Positions 40,834 to 42,634 of a stretch of DNA of 42,634 nt are shown piece after piece. Origin of the DNA: Boothiomyces macroporosus (lineage: Eukaryota; Chytridiomycota; Chytridiomycetes; Rhizophydiales; Terramycetaceae); the NCBI GenBank assembly GCA_027604185.1, contig JADGKB010000112.1, positions 1-42,634 on the forward strand, read 5' to 3'. A program made the translations under genes and the position numbers. The notes under the pieces were generated by a model. It ran no database searches. It was not told where the DNA came from and saw only the letters and a program-made list of their open reading frames with translations. Numbering within the stretch: the first letter of the stretch is position 1; each line of letters opens with the position of its first letter.

Positions 40834-41673
40834 TTAAAGGATGAATGAGAGTATCAATAAGGTTAGGTAATGCGCGAAATTAGTGTTTCCTAAGATTAGC
40901 AAAGATTTACCCTGCCCATTTGATTTCGTTGGGGTAGGAACAACAGCAGTTGGAGCTACACTTGCAACTGTATTCTGGGGGTTTCCAGAATCAGTCAAGT
41001 TTGTAGCAGATGGAGTAAGGTTAGGTATAGATCCAGATTGAACAGGGCTACTTGAATCTCCATTAGCTACAGGCTGTAAAGGCAAACCAGTCGGTGCAGA
41101 GGGTGAGCTAGGACTTTGAGGAGCAGGTGTAGGGCCGCCATTCATTAATGCGGCAAATACAGCCGGTCTGGTAAGAAAGTCGATCTGATCAGCACCAGTA
41201 GCTTGCGGATTACCAGGAACTGTTTTTAATGAATTTCCAGGATGCTGTCTAGTTATCGGACTGATTAAAACTCCATTGTCATTCCCATTTCCATTAATTT
41301 GAGGCTGAACTTGCGTTGTAGGGACTGGCGGTGGTTTACCACCCATAGGGAATAGCCTTGAAACTATTCCTGACCCAGGCTGATCGCAACTTCCGATTTT
41401 CCAATCAATTACACTTGAAGAGTCGTCGCTTCCGTAACTGAAATAGTATAAAAATGTATCTATATCTGTACATAAATCTGAATCGCAATAGGCATTCTCT
41501 TTGTAAGCTTGTACATTGAATGAATTGCCCATAAACGTCAGGCATAGGGTTGTCCCACAGGGTAAATCCTTTACACTTTCACCATACACCATAACATAAA
41601 TGTCGTCATCAGGTATTGGGCAAGTCTTTTTCTTTGCGAGCGCCTGTGCTACCAATAGCCAGTGCAGCTTCAT
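40834..41673 (-). CDS. Secreted or GPI-anchored Ser/Pro-rich surface protein A
   Basis: Single exon from the ATG at 41673, 279 aa. Signal peptide MKLHWLLVAQALA. A Cys-containing N-domain (TCPIPDDD, LPCGTTLCL, AYCDSDLC, IGSCDQP) is followed by a long Pro/Ser/Thr/Asn-rich stalk. A C-terminal hydrophobic tail (FAHYLTLLILSFIL) after Ser/Gly/Asn residues fits a GPI signal. It shares the pattern C..P, G.C.QP, PP.PTTQVQ and the hydrophobic end with the neighbouring gene, so the two are tandem paralogs. The function is unknown. Confidence 0.72.
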   Translation of the reverse strand: MKLHWLLVAQALAKKKTCPIPDDDIYVMVYGESVKDLPCGTTLCLTFMGNSFNVQAYKENAYCDSDLCTDIDTFLYYFSYGSDDSSSVIDWKIGSCDQPGSGIVSRLFPMGGKPPPVPTTQVQPQINGNGNDNGVLISPITRQHPGNSLKTVPGNPQATGADQIDFLTRPAVFAALMNGGPTPAPQSPSSPSAPTGLPLQPVANGDSSSPVQSGSIPNLTPSATNLTDSGNPQNTVASVAPTAVVPTPTKSNGQGKSLLILGNTNFAHYLTLLILSFIL

Positions 41674-41796
41674 TAGAAATTGAAAAAGACTGCGCTCTCC
41701 CAATTCGGAAGTGGCAAATCCCTGTACAACCTTGGCCGTAGTGGCAGTCAAAGAAAACGAGATTCAAAGAGATATTAATGTATTAGGAATATCCCT

Positions 41797-42533
41797 TTAC
41801 AAATAAAGGGACAATAAAATATATGGAATGTAAATTTGAAATAATCGGAAGTTGGAACTGGTATCACTGGTTGTAGCCGAACTTTGTGTTCTTGGGGACT
41901 CTTGAGCTGTAATTGGCTGACTACCCTCGGTAGGCAAGGCAGCAGTTGAATCTATTGTGCTTGTGGTCCCTGGATTAATTTTTCCTGCGTCTAGTAAATT
42001 GTCAGCATTGGATGGTCTGGTAAAGACAGGCTGCGAATCCATAGTTTCCCTCATCGTTTGAAATAAATGATTTGTAACTGCTATCGTTTGAACGAGAATA
42101 GAGTCTTCTACTTGGGTTTGAACAGGGATTTGAACATTCTGTACTTGGGTTGTTGGGGTTGGTGGGTCCTTGAACACCAGTAGTGGGAGGGTTTTGTGAT
42201 ATGGCTGAGAGCAGTTGCCTAGGACATATTCATATCTTCCTATCCGGGAAAAGAAACGAGTTTTTAAATATCTGCCCAGCTCTTGTTCCTCTTGTTTGGT
42301 AATACACATTGTCGAGTTGCACATGCTTTCATAAGTAACAATTGGTGAAATATAAATAGATTTGTGGTAGGCGGGAAAGCATATTTCTGTGGGGCAGTTT
42401 TCCATTGGCAGAGTGGTCTAGGTTAATTAGTGCTTACATAGGCTGATAGCTCCAGCATAGTCGAATTAAAGTCCCTTTGTGAGCAGGCCAAGCTGTAGTT
42501 AAATAATAGCAGGGAATGACTTTGTATCCTCAT
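41797..42533 (-). CDS. Secreted or GPI-anchored surface protein B
   Basis: Two exons on the minus strand, 42533..42438 and 42417..41797, with a 20-nt intron; 238 aa. The weakly hydrophobic start (SLLLFNYSLAC) may be a signal peptide. The Cys-domain has MENCPTEICFP, SMCNSTMC and GNCSQP; the stalk is Thr/Ser/Gln-rich with PPTPTTQVQ; the end IYIPYILLSLYL is hydrophobic as in a GPI signal. Paralog of protein A, 123 bp away on the same strand. The last 101 bases of the window (42534-42634) show no feature. Confidence 0.68.
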
Positions 42534-42634
42534 TGAAAAAAAATAAAGTCACAAACGCAAAAGACCACGAGACATTCCGTATTGGGGGGTTTCAAAGTTG
42601 AATAAATTTAAAAATGTACAGTAAAAAATGTTAC

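Noticed and set aside
1..42634. Possibility that the sequence is a nucleomorph or ciliate genome because of tiny introns
   Set aside because: Standard stop codons are used throughout (no reassigned TAA/TAG/TGA needed except the doubtful F-box case). The gene content (secreted pepsin, GPCR-like receptors, fungal mitochondrial and autophagy proteins, phenylalanine synthesis) fits a free-standing fungal-type nucleus.

Overview
The window is a piece of eukaryotic nuclear DNA, AT-rich and very gene-dense: 32 protein genes recognised or modelled in 42.6 kb, plus three weak candidates. The gene content points to a fungus of the chytrid-like (zoosporic) kind or a near relative. It includes a fungal-type complex I 17.8 kDa-like subunit, an mS45/Bot1 mitoribosomal protein, an Atg38-like MIT protein, a BAR-SH3 protein, a pepsin with low-complexity pro-region, plant-style LRR proteins and a family of 7TM receptors. 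The exact lineage cannot be fixed from this sequence. No rRNA, tRNA, transposon or CRISPR array was seen.

The outstanding property is the introns. Joining exons by hand, using protein-family continuity and reading frame, gave about 86 introns. Of these, 84 are only 18-24 nt long (about 40 are exactly 20 nt, 19 are 19 nt, 16 are 21 nt). They start GT (mostly GTAAN or GTAN), carry a TAAC/TAAT/TGAT-like branch motif directly before the acceptor, and end AG. One is GC-AG. The single long intron (65 nt, in TAF5) parses exactly into three back-to-back intron-like units of 22, 21 and 22 nt. Exons as short as 7, 11 and 21 nt occur. Every multi-exon coding sequence listed here sums to a multiple of three.

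Layout: 1-7 kb holds a 7TM receptor-like protein, an LRR protein and a TBC1D8/9-type RabGAP. 7-11 kb holds mitoribosomal mS45 head-to-head with TAF5, then a polytopic membrane protein. 11-16 kb holds an LRR-TM receptor-like protein, a secreted SGNH esterase with a starch-binding-type domain, PPM1 and a dienelactone hydrolase. 16-22 kb holds OXR1 (TLDc), CNOT11, IFRD, an Atg38-like MIT protein and calreticulin. 22-23.1 kb is the only large gene-poor gap. 23-29 kb holds pepsin, 7TM receptor 1, F-box/LRR, the complex I subunit and BAR-SH3. 29.6-34 kb holds FAD synthase, a lysine-type methyltransferase, thioredoxin, a second LRR-TM protein and prephenate dehydratase. 34-36 kb holds 7TM receptors 2 and 3 in tandem. 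36.5-40.7 kb holds the splicing factor SLU7, RPF1 and a B-type cyclin. 40.8-42.5 kb holds two paralogous secreted/GPI-like proteins.

Genes are packed with 16-30 bp between convergent stops and as little as 26-37 bp between divergent start codons. Regulatory DNA is therefore minimal. Clear TATA boxes occur upstream of the pepsin and F-box genes, and a perfect heat-shock element lies upstream of calreticulin. The genes are mostly unrelated housekeeping functions. Coherent groups are only the receptor-like families (three 7TM paralogs, two LRR-TM paralogs) and the secreted/cell-surface set.
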